The notes under the pieces: model-generated | Seen by the model: only the letters and a program-made list of their open reading frames with translations | Database searches by the model: none | Told to the model about the DNA's origin: nothing | Assembly (NCBI GenBank): GCA_943328975.2 | Contig: CALQCC020000006.1 | Coordinates: forward strand, 62,001-126,000 | Source: Bordetella parapertussis | Lineage (GTDB): Bacteria; Acidobacteriota; Terriglobia; Bryobacterales; Bryobacteraceae | DNA length: 64,000 nucleotides | Direction of reading: 5' to 3' | In this document: positions 1-7,722 of the stretch, one piece after another | Layout: the number at the start of each line of letters is the position of its first letter | Numbering within the stretch: position 1 is the stretch's first letter | Made by a program: the position numbers and the translations under genes

Positions 1-121
1 GGAGGGCATCCTCCGCGGCGGCGTGTATCACGTCAACAAGGGGCTGGGCGTGGACGAGTCCGTAATGTGGGGCGAGTATTATTTCTGCGAAGCGCTGGAA
101 CGCGTGTTGTGGAAGCACTAG
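1..121 (+). CDS. Glycoside hydrolase family 88 (unsaturated glucuronyl hydrolase), C-terminal end
   Basis: Only the last 39 codons are in the window; the frame is open from base 2 and stops with TAG at 119-121. The visible end contains [22 protein letters not shown] and a final [11 protein letters not shown] tail of the form LGVDES-(x)W-G(E/D)Y-F-EAL is typical of GH88/GH105 unsaturated uronyl hydrolases, which release the unsaturated uronic acid left by polysaccharide lyases. The gene faces the next one tail to tail with a 9-bp gap. The assignment rests on a short fragment; GH105 is the main alternative. Confidence 0.6.
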   Translation, partial: EGILRGGVYHVNKGLGVDESVMWGEYYFCEALERVLWKH

Positions 122-130
122 GGGCTTAAC

Positions 131-2176
131 TCACCACATCAGTACGTGCCAGAGGCTGGCGAAGTCGTCGGTCCAGAGCAGTGGTTCGGCGGGTGACCAT
201 CCGGAGACCAATTGCTGCAGGTTGGTCCGCTTGACGAAATCTCCGTCGGGGGCAATCAGGATCCAACGCGAGCCGTCTTCACCAGCGGGGGCGTAGCCGT
301 TGGACAAGAACTGCGAGGCAGACCATCCGAGGTGTCCTGCAACTCCGCGCACCACGGGTTCCAGATTCAGCGTGCGGTTGGAGATATGCATCATCAGCAG
401 GCCGCCGGGCTTGAGGCGCTGACGGTAGATGTCGGCACACTGGGCGGTGAGCAAGTGCATGGGTATCGCATCGCTGGAGAATGCGTCGACCACAATCATG
501 TCGTAGTCGTTGCGTTTGCCTTCGGCTAGTTCGCGTTCGAGCACGATGCGGGCATCGCCGAGAGCTACGTCGACCTTGGCCTTGGAGTCTTTCAAGTACG
601 AGAACCATTCGCGCGCGACGGTTTCGTCGTCGGGATTGATTTCGTAGAAACGGATGTTGTCGCCGGGGCGGCCCCAAGCTGCCATAGTTCCGGCGCCTAG
701 GCCGATGATGGCGATGTTGCGGTCGGCGCCTTCCTTTTGCATGGCTTGCATCACGACGCCGACGCCGCTGCGCGGTCCGAAGTAGGAAGTCGGTTGCGAA
801 CGCAGGGGCTCCTTCAGATACTGCGAGCCGTGTTTGATGCGGCCGTGGGTCAACTGGCGGAAGGCTCCGGCTTCATCGGCACGTTCGGCGACGGTGAGGA
901 TGCCGAAGAAGTTGCGCACGGTGGCCATCGGAATTTTTCCGATTCCGGGCAACACGGCGAGCGCGACCGAGCCGAGTGTTCCGAACAGCAGGGCCATCAT
1001 GGGGACACGCACGCGGAAGTTTTGGCGGGTCCATTCGGCGTAGGCTCCGCTGCGGAACCAACCGACTAAACCGAGCGCGCAGGTGCCGGTCAAGGCGAGC
1101 GGGTATTCGGTAAATTGGCGGAACATGCCGGGCGCGATTAACGCGACGAAGACGCCGCCGATTACGCCGCCTACGGACACGATCAAGTAGAAGGCTGTCA
1201 GGTGGCGGGCCGCGGGTCGGGATAGCGCGAGTTCGCCGTGGCACAACATGCAGGCGGCAAAGAGAGCTCCGAGGTAGACGGCGGCTTCTCCCCAGAGTGG
1301 CAGGAAGACAACGCCCGCGCTGGTAGTGGCTGCGGCCACGGGGGCGAGTACGCCGGCGAGGACCGCGAAGGGCAGGCGGCGATACCAACGGTCGCTTTCG
1401 AAGGTGAGGATGAAGCTTAGCAGGTAGACCGAGAGCGGAAGAATCCACAGGAAGGGAGCTACTGCGATGTCTTGCGTGATTAGGTTGGTGGTCGCCAGTA
1501 ATAGCGTGGAGGCGGTCGCCGCTAGCGCCAACCAGAACACGACGGTCATCGCGGAGGGGCGTTCTTCGGGTGCTGTTACTTCTTCGTGTTCTACTACGGC
1601 TGCGCCGCGCACTTTCCACGCGACTGTTCCACACACTGCTACGAAGCCCACGTAAAGGCCGGACCAGATCCAACTTTGAGTGAGCAGGCGGGCGTAGGGT
1701 TCCAGTAGAAATGGGTAGCTGAAGAGCGCTAGAAACGATCCGAAGTTCGAGAGCGCGTAGAGCCGCCAGCCGGCGCTGGATTGTTTAAGCGAGAACCACT
1801 TCTGCAAGAGGGGCGTGGTGGAGGAGAGTAAGAAGTATGGTCCGCCGACTGTGCCTAGTAGGAGAAGCAGGATTTGCGCGGCGGGATTGCCTGCGCCGGT
1901 GGGCTTCCAGATTTCGGCGTTGGGAGCGACGGGCAGAAGGAACAACGAGGCCACAAGAAGTGAGATGTGGATGGTGGCTTGTTTCTTCGCTGATTTGAGC
2001 GAGCCGACCCAGTGGGCGTAGCCGTATCCGGCGAGCAAGATGCACTGGAAGAAGAGGAGGCAGACGCTCCACACGGCGGGCGTTCCGCCGAACCATGGGA
2101 GGATATAACGACCCATGAGGGGCTGCACTTGAAAGAGGAGAAAGGCGCTGAGAAAGATTGTGACGGGAAAGAGCAC
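131..2176 (-). CDS. Membrane-fused spermidine synthase-like protein
   Basis: A 681-residue protein with two parts. Residues 1 to about 430 are a chain of hydrophobic segments (start MLFPVTIFLSAFLLFQVQP) resembling the membrane half of fused MFS/spermidine synthase proteins. Residues about 470-680 form a Rossmann methyltransferase-like domain with GLGAGTMAAWG, an acidic strand end (FYEINPDDETV) and DMIVVDAFSSDAIP, the pattern of the SpeE fold. Such fusions are widespread in acidobacteria; aminopropyl transfer has not been shown for most. It follows argR on the same strand after 7 bp, so it may be the last gene of the arginine operon. Polyamine synthesis from arginine-derived precursors would fit, but is inference. 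Confidence 0.8.
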   Translation of the reverse strand: MLFPVTIFLSAFLLFQVQPLMGRYILPWFGGTPAVWSVCLLFFQCILLAGYGYAHWVGSLKSAKKQATIHISLLVASLFLLPVAPNAEIWKPTGAGNPAAQILLLLLGTVGGPYFLLSSTTPLLQKWFSLKQSSAGWRLYALSNFGSFLALFSYPFLLEPYARLLTQSWIWSGLYVGFVAVCGTVAWKVRGAAVVEHEEVTAPEERPSAMTVVFWLALAATASTLLLATTNLITQDIAVAPFLWILPLSVYLLSFILTFESDRWYRRLPFAVLAGVLAPVAAATTSAGVVFLPLWGEAAVYLGALFAACMLCHGELALSRPAARHLTAFYLIVSVGGVIGGVFVALIAPGMFRQFTEYPLALTGTCALGLVGWFRSGAYAEWTRQNFRVRVPMMALLFGTLGSVALAVLPGIGKIPMATVRNFFGILTVAERADEAGAFRQLTHGRIKHGSQYLKEPLRSQPTSYFGPRSGVGVVMQAMQKEGADRNIAIIGLGAGTMAAWGRPGDNIRFYEINPDDETVAREWFSYLKDSKAKVDVALGDARIVLERELAEGKRNDYDMIVVDAFSSDAIPMHLLTAQCADIYRQRLKPGGLLMMHISNRTLNLEPVVRGVAGHLGWSASQFLSNGYAPAGEDGSRWILIAPDGDFVKRTNLQQLVSGWSPAEPLLWTDDFASLWHVLMW

Positions 2177-2183
2177 GAGAGTG

Positions 2184-2618
2184 TTACTTTAACAAGTCCA
2201 GGAGTTTTTTGCGAAGGGCTTCGGCGGTTTTTGCATCGTGCGCGACGACGAGGATGGTGTTATCGCCCGCGATGGTGCCGACTACTTCGGGCCATTCGGC
2301 TTGATCGAGAGCCTCGGCCAAGGGGCTCGCGCTGCCGGCTACGGTGCGGAGGATGAGCGTATGCTGGGCGACAAGTACGTCTTGCAGAAATTCACCGGCC
2401 ATGGTTTCCAGGTCGGGTCCGGGGGGTGCGACGGACGAGGGCAACACATAACCTTGCGGCGTCTTCACCAAACCGAGTTCGCGGATATCGCGAGAGAGCG
2501 TGACTTGTGTGGCTTCCACGCCCATCTCGCGCAGAGCGTCGCATAGGCCTTCCTGGGTCCGCACACGTTGGGTGCGCAGAATTTTCAGGATCTGGCCTAG
2601 GCGGTAGCTCTTGTTCAT
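2184..2618 (-). CDS. argR: Arginine repressor ArgR
   Basis: A 144-residue ArgR. The N-terminal winged helix has the recognition motif TQVTLSRDIRELGLVK, and the C-terminal arginine-binding trimerisation domain has GTIAGDNTILVV. The start is the ATG at 2618, which overlaps the argH stop by 4 bp (ATGA), as expected for translational coupling; a longer in-frame extension to 2789 lies inside argH and is not real. It is the last arg gene of the argF-argG-argH-argR operon and probably controls its own operon through the palindrome at the argF start. The family binds 18-bp ARG boxes when loaded with L-arginine. Confidence 0.95.
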   Translation of the reverse strand: MNKSYRLGQILKILRTQRVRTQEGLCDALREMGVEATQVTLSRDIRELGLVKTPQGYVLPSSVAPPGPDLETMAGEFLQDVLVAQHTLILRTVAGSASPLAEALDQAEWPEVVGTIAGDNTILVVAHDAKTAEALRKKLLDLLK

Positions 2619-3997
2619 TTGGTTAGATCGGCCAGGCGCGCGCGGGCGGTCACGAGTGCCGCGGCCACGGATTGCGGTCCGGTGCCACCGCGAATCTCGC
2701 GGGTCTTCATGCCTTCCGATGGCGTGAGGAGAGCCGCCATGGCGGGCGTGAATTCGGGGGCGAACTTGGTCAGCGTTTCGGCGGACCAATCGGACGGCTT
2801 CTTGCCGGAGCGCACGCTATCGAGAACTAAGCGTCCGACAATTTGATGGGCGGAGTGGAACGGTGTTCCGTTGCGAGCTAGCGCTTCGGCTAGATCGGTG
2901 GCGACTACCCAGCTCTCTTCTGCTGCCGCTGCAGGCTTCGCTGCATTTAATTTGGCGGACTCGACGACAACGCGCGCCATCTCTAGCGAGCCGCACAATT
3001 GGTCGGCGGCAGTGAAGATGGGTTCTTTGTCTTCCTGCATGTCGCGATTGTAGGTGGTCGGCAGGCCCTTCATGGTCATGAAGAGCGCGGTCAATTCTCC
3101 GAACACACGACCGGACTTGCCGCGGATTAATTCAAGTGAATCGGGGTTCTTCTTTTGCGGCATCAGGCTGGAACCGCTGGTGACGCCGTCGCCGAGTTCG
3201 AGCCATCCGAACTCCTCGCTGGAGTAGAGAATCCAATCTTCGGCGAGGCGGCTGAGGTGCAGCATCGTGGTGGATGCGGCGTAGAGGAAGTCGAGCGCGA
3301 AGTCGCGGTCGGCCGAAACGTCCATGCTGTTGTTGGTTACGGACGCGAATCCGAGTTCTTTGGCGATGGCTTCGCGATCGAACGGGAAGCCGCTGCCGGC
3401 GAGTGCACCGGAGCCGAGAGGCATCACGTTCACACGCGCACGGGCTTGCTGGAGGCGTTCAAAATCTCGGGCGAACATTTCAAAATACGCCAGCAGGTAA
3501 TGCGGCCACAGGACCGCTTGTGCGCGGCGCATGTGGGTGTAGCCGGGGATCACGGCGTCGGGATACTTTGCGGCGTTGTCGAGCAGTGCGTTCATCAAGC
3601 CAGCGAGAAACGCCGAGGAGCGGTCGATTTCTTCGCGCAGCCACAGGCGGATATCGAGCGAAACTTGTTCGTTGCGGCTGCGGCCGGTGTGAATTTTGTC
3701 GGCGATGGCACCGGCACGTTCTTTGGTTTTACGGATGACGACGGTGTGGACATCTTCGTCCGTGACGCCGTCCAGGAACTTGGGATCGCGAGCGTCCACG
3801 CGGATGCTCTCGAGGGTTGAAACCAGCGTCTCGCGCTCGGCGGCCGTCAGGATACCGACGCGCTCCAGGGCTCGCGCAAATGCTTGCGAGCCCCGGATGT
3901 CACAGTCGATCAAACGCCCGTCGAAGTGCACGCTGCGGCCGAACCGTTCGAAAACTTCGGACGGTCCTTCCTCAAAACGGCCTCCCCAGAGCTTCAT
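2615..3997 (-). CDS. argH: Argininosuccinate lyase
   Basis: A 460-residue argininosuccinate lyase, which splits argininosuccinate into arginine and fumarate. It starts MKLWGGRFEEGPSEVFERF, has TGRSRNEQVSLD, and carries the fumarase/aspartase superfamily signature GSSLMPQKKNPD. The ATG at 3997 overlaps the argG stop by 4 bp. Upstream in-frame codons to 4270 lie within argG and give an unrelated basic peptide, so they were excluded. Length and motifs are normal for the family. Confidence 0.97.
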   Translation of the reverse strand: MKLWGGRFEEGPSEVFERFGRSVHFDGRLIDCDIRGSQAFARALERVGILTAAERETLVSTLESIRVDARDPKFLDGVTDEDVHTVVIRKTKERAGAIADKIHTGRSRNEQVSLDIRLWLREEIDRSSAFLAGLMNALLDNAAKYPDAVIPGYTHMRRAQAVLWPHYLLAYFEMFARDFERLQQARARVNVMPLGSGALAGSGFPFDREAIAKELGFASVTNNSMDVSADRDFALDFLYAASTTMLHLSRLAEDWILYSSEEFGWLELGDGVTSGSSLMPQKKNPDSLELIRGKSGRVFGELTALFMTMKGLPTTYNRDMQEDKEPIFTAADQLCGSLEMARVVVESAKLNAAKPAAAAEESWVVATDLAEALARNGTPFHSAHQIVGRLVLDSVRSGKKPSDWSAETLTKFAPEFTPAMAALLTPSEGMKTREIRGGTGPQSVAAALVTARARLADLTK

Positions 3998-5226
3998 TTC
4001 TTTTTGGCTTTCTTGGCCGCCGCTTTTTGGACTGCGGCGCGAACCTGGATCGGGAGGCCGATCAAGTTGATGAAGCCGCGCGCGTCCTTCTGATCGTATT
4101 CGGCGCCCATGGTGAAGCTGGCGATGGCGTTGGAGTAGAGCGAATAGGGCGACTTGCGAGACACGGGCTCGATGGAACCCTTGTACAAGCGCAGGGTGAT
4201 TTCGCCGGTGGTGTTTTCGCAGGCCTTGGTGAAGAAGTCGTCGAGGGCTTCGCGCAACGGGGTGAACCACAGGCCGTTGTAGACCAGTTCGGCGTAATCG
4301 AGCGCGAGCTTCTGCTTGTAGTGCGCCATGCTCTTGTCGAGCGTTAGGGCTTCGAGCTCCTTGAAGGCGTACATGATGAGCGCGCCGCCCGGAGTTTCGT
4401 AGCAGCCGCGGGACTTCATACCGACGAAGCGATTTTCCACGAGATCGATGCGTCCGACACCGTGCTTGCTGCCGATCTTGTTGAGCTTTTCGAGCAATGC
4501 GACGGCGGAGGTGTAGCGCTTGCCGTCGACCGAAACGGGAGTGCCCTTTTCGAAGCCGATGGTGACGTCTTCGGATTTGTTGGGGGCATCCTTCGGGGAT
4601 GTGGTGAGCATCCAGATTTCATCCGGAGCTGCGTTGGCCGGATCTTCCAGCGCGCCGCCTTCGTGCGAGATGTGCCAAATGTTGCGGTCTCGGCTGTAGA
4701 TCTTTTTGGTGGATTGCGCGATGGGTACGTTGTGTTCCGCAGCGTACTTGATGGCGTCTTCGCGGGAGATGATGTCCCATTCGCGCCACGGAGCGATCAC
4801 GGGGAGATGCGGAGCGAGCGCCTTGTAGGTGAGCTCAAAACGCACCTGGTCGTTACCCTTGCCGGTGCAGCCGTGCGACAAGGCATCGCAACCGGATTCG
4901 AGCGCGACTTCGACCTGACGCTTGGCGAGCAGGGGACGCGCGATGGAGGTTCCGAGCAAATACTTGTGCTCGTATTCCCCGCCCGCGCGGACCATCTTCC
5001 ACAGGTATTCGGAGACGAACTCCTCACGCATGTCGGCGACGTAGCATTCGGATGCGCCGGTGGCTTTCGCTTTCTTCTTGAGGCCGGTGAGTTCCTCGCC
5101 GCCCTGGCCGATGTCGCCGCACACGGCGACGACTTCGCAGCCATAGTTCTCTTTCAACCACGGAATGATGATGGAGGTGTCCAAGCCTCCCGAGTAGGCG
5201 AGCGCGACCTTCTTAGGTTTGTTCAT
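3994..5226 (-). CDS. argG: Argininosuccinate synthase
   Basis: A 410-residue ATP-dependent ligase that joins citrulline and aspartate. The N-type ATP pyrophosphatase loop is clear at the start (ALAYSGGLDTSII), followed by HGCTGKGNDQVRFE. The C-terminus is lysine-rich (KKAAAKKAKKK), an unremarkable tail. It starts 7 bp after the argF stop and overlaps argH by 4 bp, so argF, argG and argH should be made from one message. Confidence 0.97.
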   Translation of the reverse strand: MNKPKKVALAYSGGLDTSIIIPWLKENYGCEVVAVCGDIGQGGEELTGLKKKAKATGASECYVADMREEFVSEYLWKMVRAGGEYEHKYLLGTSIARPLLAKRQVEVALESGCDALSHGCTGKGNDQVRFELTYKALAPHLPVIAPWREWDIISREDAIKYAAEHNVPIAQSTKKIYSRDRNIWHISHEGGALEDPANAAPDEIWMLTTSPKDAPNKSEDVTIGFEKGTPVSVDGKRYTSAVALLEKLNKIGSKHGVGRIDLVENRFVGMKSRGCYETPGGALIMYAFKELEALTLDKSMAHYKQKLALDYAELVYNGLWFTPLREALDDFFTKACENTTGEITLRLYKGSIEPVSRKSPYSLYSNAIASFTMGAEYDQKDARGFINLIGLPIQVRAAVQKAAAKKAKKK

Positions 5227-5233
5227 AAATTTG

Positions 5234-6184
5234 TTAGTTCCCCAGGAGTGTTAGCAGTAGCGCCTTTTGGGTATGCAGGCGATTTTCGGCTTGATCGAAC
5301 ACCGCGGATTGCGCCGACTCAATCACTGAGTCTGACACTTCGTCGCCGCGATGGGCGGGCAAGCAATGCATAAAGATGGCGTCTTTGTGGGCAAGGGACA
5401 TGAGCGCGTCATCCACGCAATATCCTTTGAACGCGACTAAACGCGCGGCCGATTCTTCTTCCTGGCCCATGCTGGTCCACACGTCGGTGTAGACTGCGTG
5501 CGCGCCGGCAACCGCTTGACGCGGATCATTCAAGATCGTTATCTTCCCGCCGCGCCGTGCCAGGCCGACCATCTCCGCGGTGGGCTCATAGCCCTTCGGC
5601 GAAGCGACAGTTACGTCGACACCCAAGCGGGCGGCTGTAATCATGAGCGAATTGGCGACGTTGTTGCCATCACCTACGTAGGCGAGCTTCAGCCCATCCC
5701 AACCACCGAAGCGTTCCTTCAGCGTTTGTACGTCGGCCAATGCCTGGCAGGGATGATAGAGATCGCTGAGGGCGTTGATGACCGGCACGCCGGAGCACTG
5801 CGCAAGTTCGTCCACTGTGGATTGCGCAAACACGCGAGCAGCGATCACGTTGACCCAACGGCCCAGGATGCGGCCCATGTCTTTGATCGGCTCCCGCTGA
5901 CCGAGTGTTCCGTTGGCCATCACGGAGTCGCCGCCCATCTGCTTCATGGCTAGTTCAAAGGCCACGGCGGTTCGCAACGACGGCTTCTCGAATAGCAACG
6001 CCAGATTGCGCCCAGCCAAAGCAGTGGAATAGCGCTGCGGGGTCCGCTTCATCTGCGCAGCCAACTCCAACACGCTTAGTAGCGTGTCCGGAGCGAGGTC
6101 CAAATCGTGGCACACGTGTGCCACTGGCGTCGCCAGAACCTGAGGTGAAGGCAGCGGGTTCCCGGTCTTGAGCGTCGATTGCAT
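5234..6184 (-). CDS. argF: Ornithine carbamoyltransferase
   Basis: A 316-residue transcarbamylase making citrulline from ornithine and carbamoyl phosphate. The carbamoyl phosphate loop reads FEKPSLRT (classical FxKxSTRT; the SLRT form occurs in several phyla), followed by HPCQALAD, and the ornithine/catalytic loop is HCLPAHRGDEV. First gene of the arginine operon. The ATG at 6184 overlaps a perfect palindrome (6183-6210). No Shine-Dalgarno sequence is visible and the predicted leader is only about 15 nt. Confidence 0.95.
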   Translation of the reverse strand: MQSTLKTGNPLPSPQVLATPVAHVCHDLDLAPDTLLSVLELAAQMKRTPQRYSTALAGRNLALLFEKPSLRTAVAFELAMKQMGGDSVMANGTLGQREPIKDMGRILGRWVNVIAARVFAQSTVDELAQCSGVPVINALSDLYHPCQALADVQTLKERFGGWDGLKLAYVGDGNNVANSLMITAARLGVDVTVASPKGYEPTAEMVGLARRGGKITILNDPRQAVAGAHAVYTDVWTSMGQEEESAARLVAFKGYCVDDALMSLAHKDAIFMHCLPAHRGDEVSDSVIESAQSAVFDQAENRLHTQKALLLTLLGN

Positions 6185-6210
6185 GATTATTCAGCGGACT
6201 GAATAATCAT
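6183..6210. promoter_or_regulatory. Palindromic operator at argF start (candidate ARG box)
   Basis: A perfect 12-bp inverted repeat, ATGATTATTCAG at 6183-6194 and CTGAATAATCAT at 6199-6210, separated by CGGA. The half-sites contain TGAAT/ATTCA, the core of known ARG boxes. It covers the predicted -10 and the first two bases of the argF ATG, so ArgR bound here would block both polymerase and ribosome. The match to ArgR is inferred from motif and from argR being in the operon. Confidence 0.75.
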
Positions 6211-6234
6211 ACATCCAATCATGATCCCGCGCAA
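6206..6234 (-). promoter_or_regulatory. Promoter of the argF-argG-argH-argR operon
   Basis: On the minus strand TTGCGC (6234-6229) and TATGAT (6211-6206) are 17 bp apart. The -10 lies inside the palindromic operator. Transcription would begin near 6199, leaving a leader of about 15 nt. Confidence 0.6.
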
Positions 6235-6254
6235 GCGCTATTTTGGGAAGGCAA

Positions 6255-6611
6255 ATGAACGACACGCGTAAGATTGAAAATGTCCACGTAGCGCTGTGGC
6301 TGATGAAAGACATGTCTTGGGTTTCCGACTGGAAGCTCCTCGGCCTGATCATGGTTGTGCCGACGCTTGCGGTCTCCGTGAAGATCTGCTGGGACACGAG
6401 GCACCGTATGGCGGATATGGTCCACAACATCGCGGTCAGTTTGTGGATTTGCGCGAATACGGTATGGATGATTGGCGAGTTCTACTACCAGGACATGACG
6501 CGTCCCTTCGCTCGGGGCTTCTTCTTTGCAGGGATGGCCTTACTCATCGGCTACTACCTTTGGGCGTGGACACGTCGAGAGGATGCACCGGGAGGTCAGG
6601 CCTATTTTTAG
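6255..6611 (+). CDS. Small membrane protein of unknown function
   Basis: A 118-residue protein with three hydrophobic stretches (about residues 30-47, 60-78 and 90-108) and a charged end (WTRREDAPGG). The ATG at 6255 is chosen because GGGAAGG lies 4-10 nt upstream; a TTG 12 bp earlier is possible but has no such site. I do not recognise a family. It is divergent from argF and leads a row of four same-strand genes with an ECF sigma factor and two DUF2892-type proteins, so a role in the same envelope response is possible but unproven. Confidence 0.75.
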   Translation: MNDTRKIENVHVALWLMKDMSWVSDWKLLGLIMVVPTLAVSVKICWDTRHRMADMVHNIAVSLWICANTVWMIGEFYYQDMTRPFARGFFFAGMALLIGYYLWAWTRREDAPGGQAYF

Positions 6612-6690
6612 AATTTCAAGATTCCCGCGAACCGAAACGCTCCTTCGCACCCTCTTGTCTAGTGAGAACGCTTTTCAAGGAGACACAATC

Positions 6691-6903
6691 ATGTTTTACG
6701 TAAAGAATTTGCCCGGGTGGGAACGTGCGCTGCGTGTGGGTGCCGGAGGGATGATGGTGGCGGGTGGATTGTACTGGATGCCGGGATCGCCGATGGGTTA
6801 TGTTGCCATCGCAATGGGCATGATAGCCGGCGTGACGGGGTTGATCGGGTTCTGCCCGATGGACGCCATGGTGGGCCGTAAGCTGGACAAGAGTAAGGGG
6901 TAG
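6691..6903 (+). CDS. DUF2892 (YgaP-like transmembrane) protein
   Basis: A 70-residue protein beginning MFYVKNLPGWERALRVGAG, with two hydrophobic segments and the motif GLIGFCPMDAMVG. The N-P-G-WERA(L/I)R start and G-(x)-CP ending are the hallmarks of DUF2892, the small membrane module also found at the end of the YgaP rhodanese. AAGGAG at 6678-6683 supports the ATG at 6691. It ends 5 bp before the ECF sigma factor gene, so the two are probably co-transcribed. Confidence 0.85.
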   Translation: MFYVKNLPGWERALRVGAGGMMVAGGLYWMPGSPMGYVAIAMGMIAGVTGLIGFCPMDAMVGRKLDKSKG

Positions 6904-6908
6904 AAACG

Positions 6909-7439
6909 GTGACTCGGAGTTGGCGGCATGATGCGACGTTGATTGAGGCGGCACAGGCCGGTGACGAACAGGCGCTGGTGTCGCTGCTGGAAGCGGCGCA
7001 ACCGGATATCCGCAAGTATGCTCGCGTGAGTTGCCACCACGCGGACGATGTAGACGATGCGGTGCAGGAGACACTGTGGCTGCTCTACCGGCGAGTGGGA
7101 AGTCTGCGCGCACTCACATCTCTATCCGGCTGGTTGTACACGGTGGTGCGGCGCGAGTGCCAACGGATGGCGCGCTTGGCTTTCGGTGGCGGGACGCATG
7201 AGATCGAGGCGATGGAAGACGACTTGCGCCTTTCCACGCGGCCGCCAGTGGAACTGCGGGTGGATCTGGCACAGGCGATTCGTTCGCTGCCGGAACATTA
7301 CCGCGAGGTCGTTCTCTTGCGCGACATCGAAGAGATGTCGATTCAAGAGATCTCTTCGGCGTTGATATTGACGCGGGAGAGCACGAAGGCTCGGTTGCAT
7401 CGTGCGCGGGCGCTGATCCGGGAATACTTGAAAGACTAA
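6909..7439 (+). CDS. ECF-type RNA polymerase sigma factor
   Basis: A 176-residue group IV sigma factor starting at GTG 6909. Region 2 (about residues 12-85) contains DVDDAVQETLWLLYRRV and SGWLYTVVRREC; region 4 (about 125-170) contains LPEHYREVVLLRDIEEMS and a helix-turn-helix ending TKARLHRARALIREYL. No classical anti-sigma gene (zinc anti-sigma or DUF-type with a large periplasmic domain) follows. Instead it sits between two tiny DUF2892-type membrane proteins with a conserved CPM motif, which are the only candidates here for a sensor or anti-sigma. Confidence 0.92.
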   Translation: MTRSWRHDATLIEAAQAGDEQALVSLLEAAQPDIRKYARVSCHHADDVDDAVQETLWLLYRRVGSLRALTSLSGWLYTVVRRECQRMARLAFGGGTHEIEAMEDDLRLSTRPPVELRVDLAQAIRSLPEHYREVVLLRDIEEMSIQEISSALILTRESTKARLHRARALIREYLKD

Positions 7440-7445
7440 AAGGCC

Positions 7446-7694
7446 ATGGACATTCCAAAATTCAAAACCTGCGAGGTAGCTAGTCCGTTCGCCAGCCGAT
7501 CGGTGGTGGAGCATCTGGTGCGCGGTTTGATTGGTGCTGGTTCGCTGGGCTGGGCCATCTACCTTTCCGACACTCAGCCACTGGCTTTGATTCCGCTTGG
7601 CCTGCTCGCACTGCTTGCGTTTCGAGGTTGCCCGATGTGTTGGATACTCGGACTGATTGAGACGATCGGACGCGGGCCCACGCGCCAGAAATGA
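7446..7694 (+). CDS. DUF2892-like membrane protein
   Basis: An 82-residue protein with about 25 soluble residues, then two hydrophobic segments (about 30-45 and 47-58) and the ending FRGCPMCWILGLIETIGRG. The (G)CPM motif lines up with the GFCPMDAMVG of the DUF2892 protein upstream, and here it has a second cysteine (CPMC). The start at ATG 7446 follows the sigma gene stop by 6 bp and has AAAGG just upstream. Probably the last gene of the sigma factor operon. Confidence 0.75.
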   Translation: MDIPKFKTCEVASPFASRSVVEHLVRGLIGAGSLGWAIYLSDTQPLALIPLGLLALLAFRGCPMCWILGLIETIGRGPTRQK

Positions 7695-7722
7695 ATCTGG
7701 ACACGCTGTGATAGGTTAAGGC

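Noticed and set aside
4000-4270. N-terminal extension of ArgH
   Set aside because: It lies inside argG in another frame; the standard start MKLWGGRFEEG is at 3997.
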